Below, one piece after another: positions 36,565 to 46,432 of a stretch of 64,000 bases of DNA. Position 1 is the stretch's first letter; each line of letters opens with the position of its first letter. The notes beneath the pieces are model-generated. The model was not told the DNA's origin. It saw only the letters and a list, made by a program, of their open reading frames with translations, and ran no database searches. This DNA comes from Flavimobilis soli. Lineage in GTDB: Bacteria; Actinomycetota; Actinomycetes; Actinomycetales; Cellulomonadaceae. Location: NCBI RefSeq assembly GCF_002564025.1, contig NZ_PDJH01000001.1, positions 868,001-932,000 of the forward strand. The letters run 5' to 3'. The position numbers and the translations under genes were made by a program.

Positions 36565-37701
36565 TCAGAGCAGGTCGTCGAGCCCTCGGTCGCGCACGGC
36601 GTCGACGACGGACTTGAGCTCCTGCGCCCGCGCCCGGGTCGTGACGAGCACCGCGTCGGGCGTGTCCACGACGACGACGTCGTCGAGGCCGAGCACGGCG
36701 ACCGTGCGGCCGCCCGCCGGCACGATGACCGAGCCTGCGCTCGCGAGCCGGACCACACGGTCCTGGTCGCCGAGGACCTTCGACCCCGCGCCGTCGACCG
36801 CCGGGAGCAGCGCCGCGAGGGAGTTGAAGTCGCCGACGTCGTCCCAGCCGAAGTTGCCCGGGACCATCGCGACGCCGCCCGCGGCAGCAACGGGCTCCGC
36901 GATCGCGTGGTCGATGGCGATTCGCTCGAGCGTCGGCCACACGTTCGCGACGACCGTGTCGCGCTCAGGGGTGTCCCAGGCCCGGGCGACCGTCACGAGC
37001 CCCGCGTGCAGGTCGGGGTGCTCACGCGCGAGGTGGTCGAGCAGCACGGACGTACGGGTGATGAACATGCCCGCGTTCCAGCGGTACTCCCCTGTCTCGA
37101 GGTAGCGGCGCGCCGTCTCCGCGTCGGGCTTCTCGGTGAAGCCCAGCACCTGGCGGACCGAGGGGGCGCCCGCGATGTCGAGCAGCTCTCCCGAGCGGAC
37201 GTACCCGAACGCGATCGAGGGCCGCGACGCCGCGATGCCGATCGTCGTGACATATCCGGCGCGCGCCGCCTCGATGCCCTCGCGCACGGCGGCGACGAAC
37301 GACGGGGTGCTCGTGATGACCTGGTCCGCGGCGAACGAGCCGAGGACGACGTCGCCGTGGCGCTCCTGGAGCACCGCGGCGGCGAGGCCGATCGCGGCCA
37401 TCGAGTCCCGGGGCGACGGCTCGGCGAGCACGTTCGTGTCAGCGAGAGCGGGGAGCTGCTCGCGGACGGCCCGCACGTGCCGAGCACCGGTGACGACGAG
37501 CACGTGAGAGTCGTCGGCGACCGCGGCGAGGCGGTCGACCGTCGACTGCAGGAGCGACCGGCCTGCCCCCGTGAGGTCGTGGAGGAACTTCGGCGTGCCG
37601 GACCGGGACAACGGCCACAGCCTGGTGCCCGCTCCTCCCGCCGGGATCACGGCGTAGAACTCGGCGGCATCCTGGGCGTTCGCGGGCGGCATGGCAGGCA
37701 T
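36565..37701 (-). CDS. manC: Mannose-1-phosphate guanylyltransferase
   Basis: 378 aa. Makes GDP-mannose from mannose-1-phosphate and GTP for glycolipids and glycans. N-terminal nucleotidyltransferase signature IPAGGAGTRLWPLSRSGTPK near residue 18, FTEKPDAETA near residue 170, YRWNAGMFI and FGWDDVGDF for the sugar-binding region. It lacks the isomerase cupin domain of bifunctional AlgA/ManC types. TAGGAT 6 nt before the ATG suggests a leaderless transcript. Confidence 0.93.
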   Translation of the reverse strand: MPAMPPANAQDAAEFYAVIPAGGAGTRLWPLSRSGTPKFLHDLTGAGRSLLQSTVDRLAAVADDSHVLVVTGARHVRAVREQLPALADTNVLAEPSPRDSMAAIGLAAAVLQERHGDVVLGSFAADQVITSTPSFVAAVREGIEAARAGYVTTIGIAASRPSIAFGYVRSGELLDIAGAPSVRQVLGFTEKPDAETARRYLETGEYRWNAGMFITRTSVLLDHLAREHPDLHAGLVTVARAWDTPERDTVVANVWPTLERIAIDHAIAEPVAAAGGVAMVPGNFGWDDVGDFNSLAALLPAVDGAGSKVLGDQDRVVRLASAGSVIVPAGGRTVAVLGLDDVVVVDTPDAVLVTTRARAQELKSVVDAVRDRGLDDLL

Positions 37702-37707
37702 GCGGAC

Positions 37708-37713
37708 ATCCTA
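37708..37713 (-). promoter_or_regulatory. -10 element TAGGAT of manC, leaderless layout
   Basis: On the minus strand TAGGAT ends 6 nt before the manC ATG at 37701; no ribosome binding site is visible. Confidence 0.45.
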
Positions 37714-37743
37714 GAGGCGGCACGCGACGGCCGCTCCGGGTCG

Positions 37744-37759
37744 TGTGCGATCCGTCACA
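37744..37759. promoter_or_regulatory. CRP/GlxR-like site TGTGC-N6-TCACA upstream of sdhC
   Basis: One mismatch to TGTGA-N6-TCACA. Its centre (37751.5) lies about 78 bp upstream of the start predicted from the TACAGT box. In corynebacteria the cAMP receptor GlxR controls sdh; here this is by analogy. Confidence 0.5.
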
Positions 37760-37817
37760 GACGGCCGATAGCACGCGCCTGACGGGCCCGACATGGACCT
37801 AAGGCCCAGCGAGTTCA

Positions 37818-37823
37818 TTACAG
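37818..37823 (+). promoter_or_regulatory. -10 element TACAGT of sdhCDAB
   Basis: TACAGT in ATTACAGTGG, about 100 nt before the sdhC start; no good -35, consistent with activator dependence. The resulting leader would be about 95 nt. Confidence 0.4.
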
Positions 37824-37926
37824 TGGACCTCACAGGAGCGGATCGTCCGACCCGCTCGCCGCACCTCCTCGACCGTGACGACGACGTCGTCGGAACGGCT
37901 GAGACCGCTACACAGGAGGCTCCCCC

Positions 37927-38304
37927 GTGCCCAAGGCGCCAGTTGGGACTCTGTACCGCGGCCGTGAAGGCATGTGGTCCTGGGTCGCGCACCGGGTCAC
38001 CGGTGTCCTGATCTTCTTCTTCCTGCTCGTGCACGTCCTCGACACCGCGCTCGTGCGCGTGTCCCCCGAGGCGTACAACGCGGTGATCGGGACCTACAAG
38101 AACCCGGTCATGGGACTCGGCGAGGCTGGCCTCGTCGCAGCGATCGTGTTCCACGCCTTCAACGGCCTGCGCATCATCCTCGTCGACTTCTGGTCCAAGG
38201 GCCCGAGGTACCAGAAGGTGATGCTGTGGGTCGTCGTCGGCCTGTTCGTCGTGACGATGGCAGGGTTCCTGCCGCGGCACCTGTCCCACGTCTTCGGAGG
38301 CTGA
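37927..38304 (+). CDS. sdhC: Succinate dehydrogenase cytochrome b556 subunit
   Basis: 125 aa from GTG 37927, with AGGAGG 7 nt upstream. Three membrane helices. The family signature for haem and quinone binding is seen in WSWVAHRVTGVLIFFFLLVH and VFHAFNGLRIILVDF; the His residues in VLVH and VFHAF are candidate haem ligands. Membrane anchor of complex II together with SdhD. Confidence 0.95.
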   Translation: MPKAPVGTLYRGREGMWSWVAHRVTGVLIFFFLLVHVLDTALVRVSPEAYNAVIGTYKNPVMGLGEAGLVAAIVFHAFNGLRIILVDFWSKGPRYQKVMLWVVVGLFVVTMAGFLPRHLSHVFGG

Positions 38305-38305
38305 A

Positions 38306-38761
38306 ATGAGCACCGCCGCCTCGGCGATCGCGTCGCCGCGCGACCCGTACAAGCGCCGGAAGACCACGCGTGGGAACTTCGAGCTGTACGGCTGGATCTT
38401 CATGCGCGCCTCGGGCGTCGTCCTGGTCGCCCTCATCTTCGGCCACCTGTTCGTCAACCTCATGGCTGGCGACGGCATCAAGGCGATCGACTTCGCGTTC
38501 GTCGGTGGCAAGTGGACCTCGCCGTTCTGGCAGGTCTGGGACCTGCTGATGCTGTGGCTCGCCATGATCCACGGCTCCAACGGCGTCCGCACGATCATCA
38601 ACGACTACGCCGAGAAGGACCGCACGCGCGGGATCCTCAAGGTGCTGCTCTACACGGCGGCGGTCGTCGTGATCGTGGTCGGCACCCTCGTCATCTTCAC
38701 CTTCGAGCCGTGCCCGGTCGGAGCGCCCGCTGAGCTGCTGCCGTCCGTCTGCTTCGACTGA
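38306..38761 (+). CDS. sdhD: Succinate dehydrogenase membrane anchor subunit
   Basis: 151 aa, starting one base after the sdhC stop. Three membrane helices after a basic N-terminal segment ([15 protein letters not shown]); [10 protein letters not shown] provides a conserved His and [15 protein letters not shown] the loop near the quinone site. Completes the membrane part of complex II. Confidence 0.93.
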   Translation: MSTAASAIASPRDPYKRRKTTRGNFELYGWIFMRASGVVLVALIFGHLFVNLMAGDGIKAIDFAFVGGKWTSPFWQVWDLLMLWLAMIHGSNGVRTIINDYAEKDRTRGILKVLLYTAAVVVIVVGTLVIFTFEPCPVGAPAELLPSVCFD

Positions 38762-38801
38762 TCCTTCCCACCAAGAACTCGTCCAGGAGGCATCGAGACC
38801 G

Positions 38802-40604
38802 ATGCAGACCCACAGCTACGACGTCGTGATCGTCGGTGCCGGCGGCGCAGGCATGCGTGCCGCGCTCGAGTCCTCGGGCCGCGCCCGCACCGCCGTCATC
38901 TCGAAGCTCTACCCCACCCGCTCGCACACCGGCGCCGCCCAGGGCGGCATGTGCGCGGCCCTCGCGAACGTCGAGGAGGACAACTGGGAGTGGCACACGT
39001 TCGACACGGTCAAGGGCGGTGACTACCTCGTCGACCAGGACGCCGCGGAGGTCATGGCCAAGGAGGCGATCGACGCCGTCCTCGACCTCGAGCGCATGGG
39101 TCTCCCGTTCAACCGCACGCCCGAGGGCAAGATCGACCAGCGTCGCTTCGGTGGGCACACCCGCAACCACGGCGAGGCCGCCGTGCGCCGTTCCTGCTAC
39201 GCCGCGGACCGCACGGGCCACATGATCCTGCAGACGCTCTACCAGAACTGCGTCAAGCAGAACGTCGAGTTCTTCAACGAGTTCTACGTCCTCGACCTGA
39301 TCCTCGACCACGACCTCGCCCACGGGGACGTGGCTGAGGGCGAGCCGGTCTCGGTCGCGGGCGTCGTCGCCTACGACCTCGCCTCCGGCGAGATCCACGT
39401 CTTCCGTGCCAAGTCCGTCGTCCTCGCGACCGGCGGCGCCGGAAAGATCTTCAAGACGACGTCGAACGCCCACACCCTCACCGGTGACGGCATGGCGCTC
39501 GCGCTGCGCCGCGGCCTGCCGCTCGAGGACATGGAGTTCTTCCAGTTCCACCCGACCGGCCTCGCGGGCCTCGGCATCCTCCTCTCGGAGGCTGCCCGCG
39601 GCGAGGGCGGCATCCTCCGCAACGGCGAGGGCGAGCGCTTCATGGAGCGCTACGCCCCGACCATCAAGGACCTCGCACCGCGTGACATCGTCGCCCGGTC
39701 GATGGCGAACGAGGTGCGCGAGGGCCGTGGCGCCGGCCCGAACAAGGACTACGTCCTGCTCGACCTGACCCACCTCGAGCCGGCGCACATCGACGCCAAG
39801 CTCCCCGACATCACCGAGTTCGCCCGCACGTACCTCGGCATCGAGCCCTACACCGAGCCCGTCCCGGTCTACCCGACGGCGCACTACGCGATGGGTGGCG
39901 TCCCGACGAACATCGACGCTGAGGTCCTGCGCAACAACACCGACGTCGTCCGCGGCCTGTACGCGGCCGGCGAGGTCGCGTGCGTGTCCGTGCACGGCTC
40001 GAACCGCCTCGGGACCAACTCGCTGCTCGACATCAACGTGTTCGGCAAGCGCGCGGGGATCTCTGCGGCGGAGTACGCGGTCAACGCGTCCTTCGTCGAC
40101 ATGCCCGCCGACGCCGCGGACCGCACCGTCGCCGAGCTCGAGGCCATGCGCCGTCGGCCCGACGGCGAGCGTGTCGCCGACCTGCGCCGCGAGCTCCAGG
40201 AGGCGATGGACAAGGGCGCGCAGGTGTTCCGCACCCACGAGTCCCTCACGGAGACGCTCGACGTCATCAAGGACCTCCAGAAGCGCTTCTCGAACGTCTC
40301 GGTCCAGGACAAGGGCCGCCTGTTCAACACGGACCTCCTCGAGGCCGTCGAGCTCGGCTTCCTCATCGACCTCGCCGAGGTCGTCGTGGTCGGCGCGCTC
40401 GAGCGCAAGGAGTCCCGCGGCGGCCACTTCCGGGAGGACTTCCCGGACCGTGACGACGCGAACTACATGGCGCACACGATGGCCTACCGCCGCGTGGCCG
40501 CCGTCGAGGCCGCTGACGCGGCCGGAATCCCCCCGCACGAGACCCGGCTCGAGACGAAGCCGGTCGTCGTGACCCGCTACCAGCCGATGGAGCGTAAGTA
40601 CTGA
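38802..40604 (+). CDS. sdhA: Succinate dehydrogenase flavoprotein subunit
   Basis: 600 aa. FAD-binding [18 protein letters not shown] near residue 8; covalent FAD attachment at His42 in [16 protein letters not shown]; substrate and catalytic region [23 protein letters not shown], and [18 protein letters not shown] with the catalytic Arg. Oxidises succinate to fumarate in the TCA cycle. The SdhB start overlaps its stop by one base. Confidence 0.97.
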   Translation: MQTHSYDVVIVGAGGAGMRAALESSGRARTAVISKLYPTRSHTGAAQGGMCAALANVEEDNWEWHTFDTVKGGDYLVDQDAAEVMAKEAIDAVLDLERMGLPFNRTPEGKIDQRRFGGHTRNHGEAAVRRSCYAADRTGHMILQTLYQNCVKQNVEFFNEFYVLDLILDHDLAHGDVAEGEPVSVAGVVAYDLASGEIHVFRAKSVVLATGGAGKIFKTTSNAHTLTGDGMALALRRGLPLEDMEFFQFHPTGLAGLGILLSEAARGEGGILRNGEGERFMERYAPTIKDLAPRDIVARSMANEVREGRGAGPNKDYVLLDLTHLEPAHIDAKLPDITEFARTYLGIEPYTEPVPVYPTAHYAMGGVPTNIDAEVLRNNTDVVRGLYAAGEVACVSVHGSNRLGTNSLLDINVFGKRAGISAAEYAVNASFVDMPADAADRTVAELEAMRRRPDGERVADLRRELQEAMDKGAQVFRTHESLTETLDVIKDLQKRFSNVSVQDKGRLFNTDLLEAVELGFLIDLAEVVVVGALERKESRGGHFREDFPDRDDANYMAHTMAYRRVAAVEAADAAGIPPHETRLETKPVVVTRYQPMERKY

Positions 40605-41371
40605 TGACTGCCACCCTGGAAGAGACCGCTCCCGCAGCGGCTGCTGGCGAGATCCCCAGCTTCGAGGTCACGATCCGGGTCCTGCGCTACTCCCCCGAGT
40701 CGGAGCACGGCACCTCCTCGTACTGGGACGAGCACACGCTCACCATGTACGGGACGGACCGGGTCCTCGACGCGCTCCACAAGATCAAGTGGGAGCAGGA
40801 CGGCTCACTGACGTTCCGCCGCTCGTGCGCGCACGGCATCTGCGGCTCGGACGCGATGCGCATCAACGGCCGCAACCGCCTCGCGTGCAAGACCCTGCTG
40901 AAGGACCTCAACATCAGCAAGCCGATCACCGTCGAGCCCATCAAGGGCCTGCCCGTGATCAAGGACCTCGTCGTGGACATGGAGCCGTTCTTCGCGTCCT
41001 ACCGCGAGATCATGCCGTTCCTCATCACGTCGGGTAATGAGCCGAGCAGCGAGCGGATCCAGTCGCCCGCGCAGCGCGAGGTCTACGACGACACGACCAA
41101 GTGCATCCTGTGCGCCGCGTGCACGTCGTCCTGCCCGGTCTTCTGGACCGACGGCCAGTACTTCGGCCCTGCGGCGATCGTCAACGCGCACCGCTTCATC
41201 TTCGACTCGCGTGACGACGGTGCGACCCAGCGCCTCGAGATCCTCAACGACAAGGAGGGCGTCTGGCGCTGCCGCACGACCTTCAACTGCACCGAGGCCT
41301 GCCCTCGCGGCATCGAGGTCACGAAGGCGATCCAGGAGGTCAAGCGCGCGATGATCACGCGCGCCTTCTGA
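40604..41371 (+). CDS. sdhB: Succinate dehydrogenase iron-sulfur subunit
   Basis: 255 aa. [2Fe-2S] site: FRRSCAHGICGSDAMRING with a fourth Cys in NRLACKTLL. [4Fe-4S] and [3Fe-4S] sites: CILCAACTSSCPVFW and FNCTEACPRGIEVTKAI. Carries electrons from SdhA to the membrane subunits. Last gene of sdhCDAB; a double hairpin follows. Confidence 0.97.
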   Translation: MTATLEETAPAAAAGEIPSFEVTIRVLRYSPESEHGTSSYWDEHTLTMYGTDRVLDALHKIKWEQDGSLTFRRSCAHGICGSDAMRINGRNRLACKTLLKDLNISKPITVEPIKGLPVIKDLVVDMEPFFASYREIMPFLITSGNEPSSERIQSPAQREVYDDTTKCILCAACTSSCPVFWTDGQYFGPAAIVNAHRFIFDSRDDGATQRLEILNDKEGVWRCRTTFNCTEACPRGIEVTKAIQEVKRAMITRAF

Positions 41372-41382
41372 CGGATCCCGTC

Positions 41383-41437
41383 GCGCCGCGGCTCCGGCCG
41401 CGGCGCGGCCCCCCCGTCGACCCTCGTGACGAGGGTC
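41383..41437. terminator. Double hairpin between convergent sdhB and RNA ligase genes
   Basis: GCGCCGCGGC-TCCG-GCCGCGGCGC at 41383-41406 (10-bp stem), then GACCCTCGT-G-ACGAGGGTC at 41419-41437 (perfect inverted repeat, reaching the stop of the minus-strand gene). Between them runs a C7 tract, which is a G-run on the opposite strand. Confidence 0.7.
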
Positions 41438-41975
41438 AGCCCCCGAGGGGGAACGTCTCGACCGTCCGCCACACGCCGTCGTCGCCGTGCTCGAACAGGT
41501 CGACACCCGTGACGTCGAACGTCGCCTCGAATCCCGCGCACTCCTCGAACGCGCGGTCGAGCGCCTCCGGCTCGACGTCGTGCGCGATCGTCACGTGCGG
41601 GTGGTAGTTGAACCGCAGCTCCTGCGCGAGGACGCCCGTACGCACCGCGGTCTCGAGCTGCTCGCACTCCGCGATACCCTGCGCGACCTGGACGAAGACC
41701 ACCTCGGAGACGGGCCGGAACGTACCGGTCCCGCGGAGAATCATCGTGAACGCCTGAGCCGACGACGTCACCGCCGCGAGGTGCTCGACGACCGCGGCCA
41801 TGGCGCCCTGGTCGACGACGGTGGGACCGAGGATCGTCACGTGCGGAGGGATGAGGTCGGCGAAGCCGTCGCCGCTGCGTCGGCGCGCGTCGGACAGCAT
41901 CTCGGCGTAGGGGGCCGGTACAGGGATGGCGACACCGATCCGCGTCTGGCCCTCGCCGCGCTCAGGGAGCCTCAT
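41436..41975 (-). CDS. 2'-5' RNA ligase (LigT/2H phosphoesterase) family protein
   Basis: 179 aa. Two H-x-T-type motifs mark the 2H phosphoesterase active site: PPHVTILG near residue 44 and YHPHVTIAHDV near residue 125. Such proteins ligate or hydrolyse 2',5'- or cyclic phosphodiesters in RNA or nucleotides. Single domain, cytoplasmic, no recognisable partner. Start ATG 41975 has only a weak ribosome binding site. Confidence 0.85.
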   Translation of the reverse strand: MRLPERGEGQTRIGVAIPVPAPYAEMLSDARRRSGDGFADLIPPHVTILGPTVVDQGAMAAVVEHLAAVTSSAQAFTMILRGTGTFRPVSEVVFVQVAQGIAECEQLETAVRTGVLAQELRFNYHPHVTIAHDVEPEALDRAFEECAGFEATFDVTGVDLFEHGDDGVWRTVETFPLGG

Positions 41976-42101
41976 GCCGGCACCAGCTCCCCACCGCTCC
42001 CGGCGACACCTGGGTTGCCACTTCGAAAGCGCTCACGCATCGCACCATTGTGGCAGGTGCGCGGACGGGTGGGAAATCTTGGGTGAGCGCGTCGCGAGAG
42101 G

Positions 42102-42505
42102 TCAGGTGGCCTCGTCGTCGAACGGAGCGACCTCGGGCCGCGGGCCGCTCGCCGCCCCCGGCGTCGGGGGCCGCACCCCGCGCGGCGCTCCCGCAGCCGC
42201 GCTGGCCCCGCCCGGGCCCGCACGACCGGCGAGCGGCGCAGGCTCGGGATCGAGCAGGGCGTCCCGCACGATCCGGCGCGGGTCGTACTGGCGCGGGTCC
42301 AGGCTTGCCCAGTCGACCTCGCCGATGCTGTCCCCGACCTCCTCGTCGACGCGCTCCTTCGCCTTGCGCGCGTAGTCGCGCGCCCCGCGCACGAAGCGCG
42401 CGAGCTGCTCGGCGTACTGGGGCAGGCGGTCGGGCCCGACGACGAGCGCGAGCACGAGCAGGATGACGACGAGCTCGCCGCCGTTGACGTTGAAGAACCC
42501 GTTCA

Positions 42506-42506
<1 letters not shown>
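42102..42506 (-). CDS. tatB: Sec-independent translocase subunit TatB
   Basis: 134 aa. Short N-terminus MNGFFNVNGGELVVILLVLA forms the membrane helix, followed by the conserved hinge VVGPDRLPQYAEQLARFVR and an amphipathic helix, then a disordered Pro/Ala-rich tail. Part of the Tat export pathway that would handle EfeB. Start overlaps the htrA stop by one base, as in mycobacterial sigE-rseA-htrA-tatB. Confidence 0.92.
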
Positions 42507-43914
<1,408 letters not shown>

Positions 43915-43918
<4 letters not shown>

Positions 43919-44925
43919 CGACCGGCCACCACGGTCATGATGTTCTCCCAGCCGCGCGCGATCCGCCGACCGACCGCGACCGGGGCCGCGACGTCCGCGT
44001 CGGGCGCCTCGACGATGCGCTCGGCGAGCTGGTTCGGCTCGGCGCAGTACGCCTCGAGGACGAGGTCGCCCGCCTGCCAGGCGACGTGCCAGGGCGTCTG
44101 CGACAGCAGGTGGACCGTGTGCCCGCCCGCGTCGACGGCGACGGCACCCGCGAGCGCGTCGGTGTCGAGGAGCCCCACCTGCTCGCGCAGCACGACGACG
44201 CCGTCGCTCGTCGCGACCTCGAGCTCGAGCCGGCCGTCGCCGTCGATCCGGTGCGCGACGACGTCGGCCCCCTCGACGAGACGCGGCACGTACCAGCCCT
44301 CGGCACGCAGGCGGGCGAGCGTCGGGTCGCTCTCGGCAGGGTCGACCGACGAGGCCCCGCCGATGCTCGCGCCCGACGACAGGCCGGCGGACGCCACAGG
44401 GCTGCCCGAGCCGACCGTGCGCGCGAGGGTCGTGAGCGCCTCGGCGCGGTGGGCGGAGGGCACGACGCGGGGCGGTGCACCGAGCGCGGCGAGGCCGCCG
44501 GCTCCGAGCCCGAGGCCCACGACACCGACGACGACCGCAGCGACGAGGCTGCGTCGTGAGCGCAGGTCGCCCGTGAGCGCCGGGAACGTGGGCGACTCGC
44601 CCGGGCGCAGGGTGCGGAGCTCGGCCGGGCAGCGCCTGCGCCCGTCAGCGCTACGCTTCGCGACCGGCACCTGGTCAGCGGCCCGCTCAGGGGCCTCGGC
44701 GCACGCGAGCGCGAGGAGCCGCTGCGTCAGCGCGGCGCTCGGCTCAGCCTCGGTCGCAGCGAGGAGCAGGCGGCGAGCCTCCCGCTCCGCCGCGAGCGCG
44801 TCCGAGCATGCGGCGCACTGCAGCAGGTGCACCTGCAGGCGTGCGTCCTGCGCGCGCGAGAGCTCGCCGTCGAGGTGGGCGCTGATCCACTCCCCGTAGT
44901 GCCCGGGCCCGGTCGGCATGCTCAT
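43915..44925 (-). CDS. rseA: Membrane anti-sigma factor with zinc-binding ZAS domain
   Basis: 336 aa. N-terminal zinc-binding anti-sigma motif H-x3-C-x2-C at His33, Cys37 and Cys40 (VHLLQCAAC). One membrane helix near residues 125-150 ([19 protein letters not shown]) divides the cytoplasmic sigma-binding part from an extracytoplasmic domain of about 180 residues. It holds SigE inactive until a signal releases it. Gene overlaps the sigE stop and htrA start (ATGA each), so it is strictly coupled. Confidence 0.9.
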
Positions 44926-45554
44926 GACGCCGTCCAGAGGTGCGCGGCGCTCTCGAGGCCCGCGTCACCGGACGCAGCCGGAGCCTGAGCGCCCTCCAGC
45001 GTCGGACGGCGGTGCGCGAGCGACGCGCGCAGCTGCGAGCGCGCCCGGTGGATGCGCGAGCGCACCGTGCCGAGCTTCACGCCGAGCGTCACGGCGATCT
45101 CCTCGTAGCTCAGCCCCTCGATGTCGCAGAGCACGACGGCGGCGCGGTAGTCCGGAGGCAGAGCGTCGAGCGCCCGCCGGACGTCCAGGTCGAGGTTGCC
45201 GTGCTCGAAGCCGCGCTCGGGCTGCGCCTCGACGGAGCCCGCGAGGTGGCCGTCGTCGTCGCCCATCGCATCCATGCGGATGCGCTGCTTGCGGCGCGCA
45301 GAGTCGAGGAACAGGTTCGTCGTGATGCGGTGCAGCCAGCCCTCGAAGTTGCCCGGCTCGTAGCGGTCGAGAGAGCGGAACACGCGGACGAACACGTCCT
45401 GCGTGAGGTCCTCGGCGTCGTGCCGGTCGCCCGTGAGGCGGTACGCGAGGCGGAAGACGCGCGCGGAGTGGTCCCGGACGATCTCCTCCCACGACAACCC
45501 CGCCGCCGCGCCCTGCGCGGCACGCCCTGGGTTCCCGATGTCGCTCACCTCCAC
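44922..45554 (-). CDS. sigE: ECF RNA polymerase sigma factor SigE
   Basis: 210 aa from GTG 45554; GTG 45548 is also possible because no clear ribosome binding site decides. Region 2: [20 protein letters not shown] and [19 protein letters not shown]. Region 4: [20 protein letters not shown] and [16 protein letters not shown]. Directs transcription of envelope-stress genes, probably including its own operon. Partner of the anti-sigma factor in the next gene. No strict GGAAC-type autoregulated promoter was found in the 144-bp divergent gap. Confidence 0.93.
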   Translation of the reverse strand: MEVSDIGNPGRAAQGAAAGLSWEEIVRDHSARVFRLAYRLTGDRHDAEDLTQDVFVRVFRSLDRYEPGNFEGWLHRITTNLFLDSARRKQRIRMDAMGDDDGHLAGSVEAQPERGFEHGNLDLDVRRALDALPPDYRAAVVLCDIEGLSYEEIAVTLGVKLGTVRSRIHRARSQLRASLAHRRPTLEGAQAPAASGDAGLESAAHLWTAS

Positions 45555-45698
45555 ATTCTCGCAGAACGGGACCTTCCTGCCGACCGTGTGCGCCGCAGGC
45601 GAACAGCCGCGGCGGTACGATGCGGCAGGGACGGCCGCCGTCCCCGCCGCGTCGACAGACCGGTCCCCCGCACGCGAACGAGAGCCCCGGAGGCCATC

Positions 45699-46331
45699 AT
45701 CTCCAGCGACAAGACCCTCAGCTGGGACTACTGCGAGGACTTCCGTCCCGAGGATGAGGTCCTGCTGCGGGCGCGCGAGCGCGCCGCGCAGTACGGCTGC
45801 TCGGCCGTCGCCCCCGGAGCGGGCGCCGTGCTGCAGCTTCTCGCCGCGTCCGTCCAGGCGCGCACGGCCGTCGAGGTCGGCACGGGCACGGGTGTCGCCT
45901 CGCTGTGGATCCTGCGGGGCATGGTGCCCGACGGCGTCCTCACGACGATCGACATCGAGGCCGAGCACCAGCGCGCCGCGAAGGCCGCGTTCACGGAGGA
46001 CGGCATCAGGCCGACCCGTGTACGTGCGATCACCGGTCGCGCGCTCGACGTCCTGCCGCGCCTCGCCGACGCCGCGTACGACCTCGTGCTCGTGGGCGCC
46101 GACAAGGCGAGCTACCCCGAGTACGTCGAGCAGGGGCTGCGGCTGCTGCGCCCGGGTGGCGTGCTCGCCGTCGACGACGCGCTCGCCCGCGACAAGGTCG
46201 CCGACCCGGCGCGCCGCGACGAGCTGACGACGACCGTCCGCGAGGTGGGCCGGCGGCTGCGCGAGGACGAGCGCGTCGTCCCGGCGCTCATCCCCTCGGG
46301 CACGGGCCTGCTGCTCGCCGTCCGGCGCTGA
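45699..46331 (+). CDS. SAM-dependent O-methyltransferase, apparent ATC start
   Basis: 210 aa if started at ATC 45699. SAM-binding core: [18 protein letters not shown] and [34 protein letters not shown] and [15 protein letters not shown] give the metal/substrate region of class I catechol-type methyltransferases (Rv1220c-like). Homologues as I know them begin M-S-x-D-K; here the same frame reads I-S-S-D-K, with GGAGG 5 nt before the ATC and no ATG, GTG or TTG nearby. The nearest in-frame GTG (45588) would add 37 Arg-rich residues. Divergent from sigE. Confidence 0.85.
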   Translation: MSSDKTLSWDYCEDFRPEDEVLLRARERAAQYGCSAVAPGAGAVLQLLAASVQARTAVEVGTGTGVASLWILRGMVPDGVLTTIDIEAEHQRAAKAAFTEDGIRPTRVRAITGRALDVLPRLADAAYDLVLVGADKASYPEYVEQGLRLLRPGGVLAVDDALARDKVADPARRDELTTTVREVGRRLREDERVVPALIPSGTGLLLAVRR

Positions 46332-46385
46332 CGCAGGGGGCACGACGCCAGGAGCGCGACGCGGCAGTCCGCGGCCATCGACACG

Positions 46386-46420
46386 ACGAGGCGGCCACCC
46401 CTTCCGGGTGGCCGCCTCGT
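46386..46420. terminator. 15-bp perfect hairpin between methyltransferase and pepA
   Basis: ACGAGGCGGCCACCC, loop CTTCC, GGGTGGCCGCCTCGT, lying between convergent genes and ending 12 bp before the pepA stop. Confidence 0.75.
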
Positions 46421-46432
46421 TCGCTGTTCAGC

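Noticed and set aside
42010..42065. Hairpin CACCTG...GCCAC / GTGGCAGGTG between the RNA ligase and tatB genes
   Set aside because: Imperfect with a 4-nt bulge and located at a gene start and another gene's end; could be chance, so not listed as a terminator.
45588..45698. GTG 45588 as start of the O-methyltransferase
   Set aside because: It would add 37 Arg-rich residues with no conserved match and has no ribosome binding site, whereas GGAGG is placed for ATC 45699.
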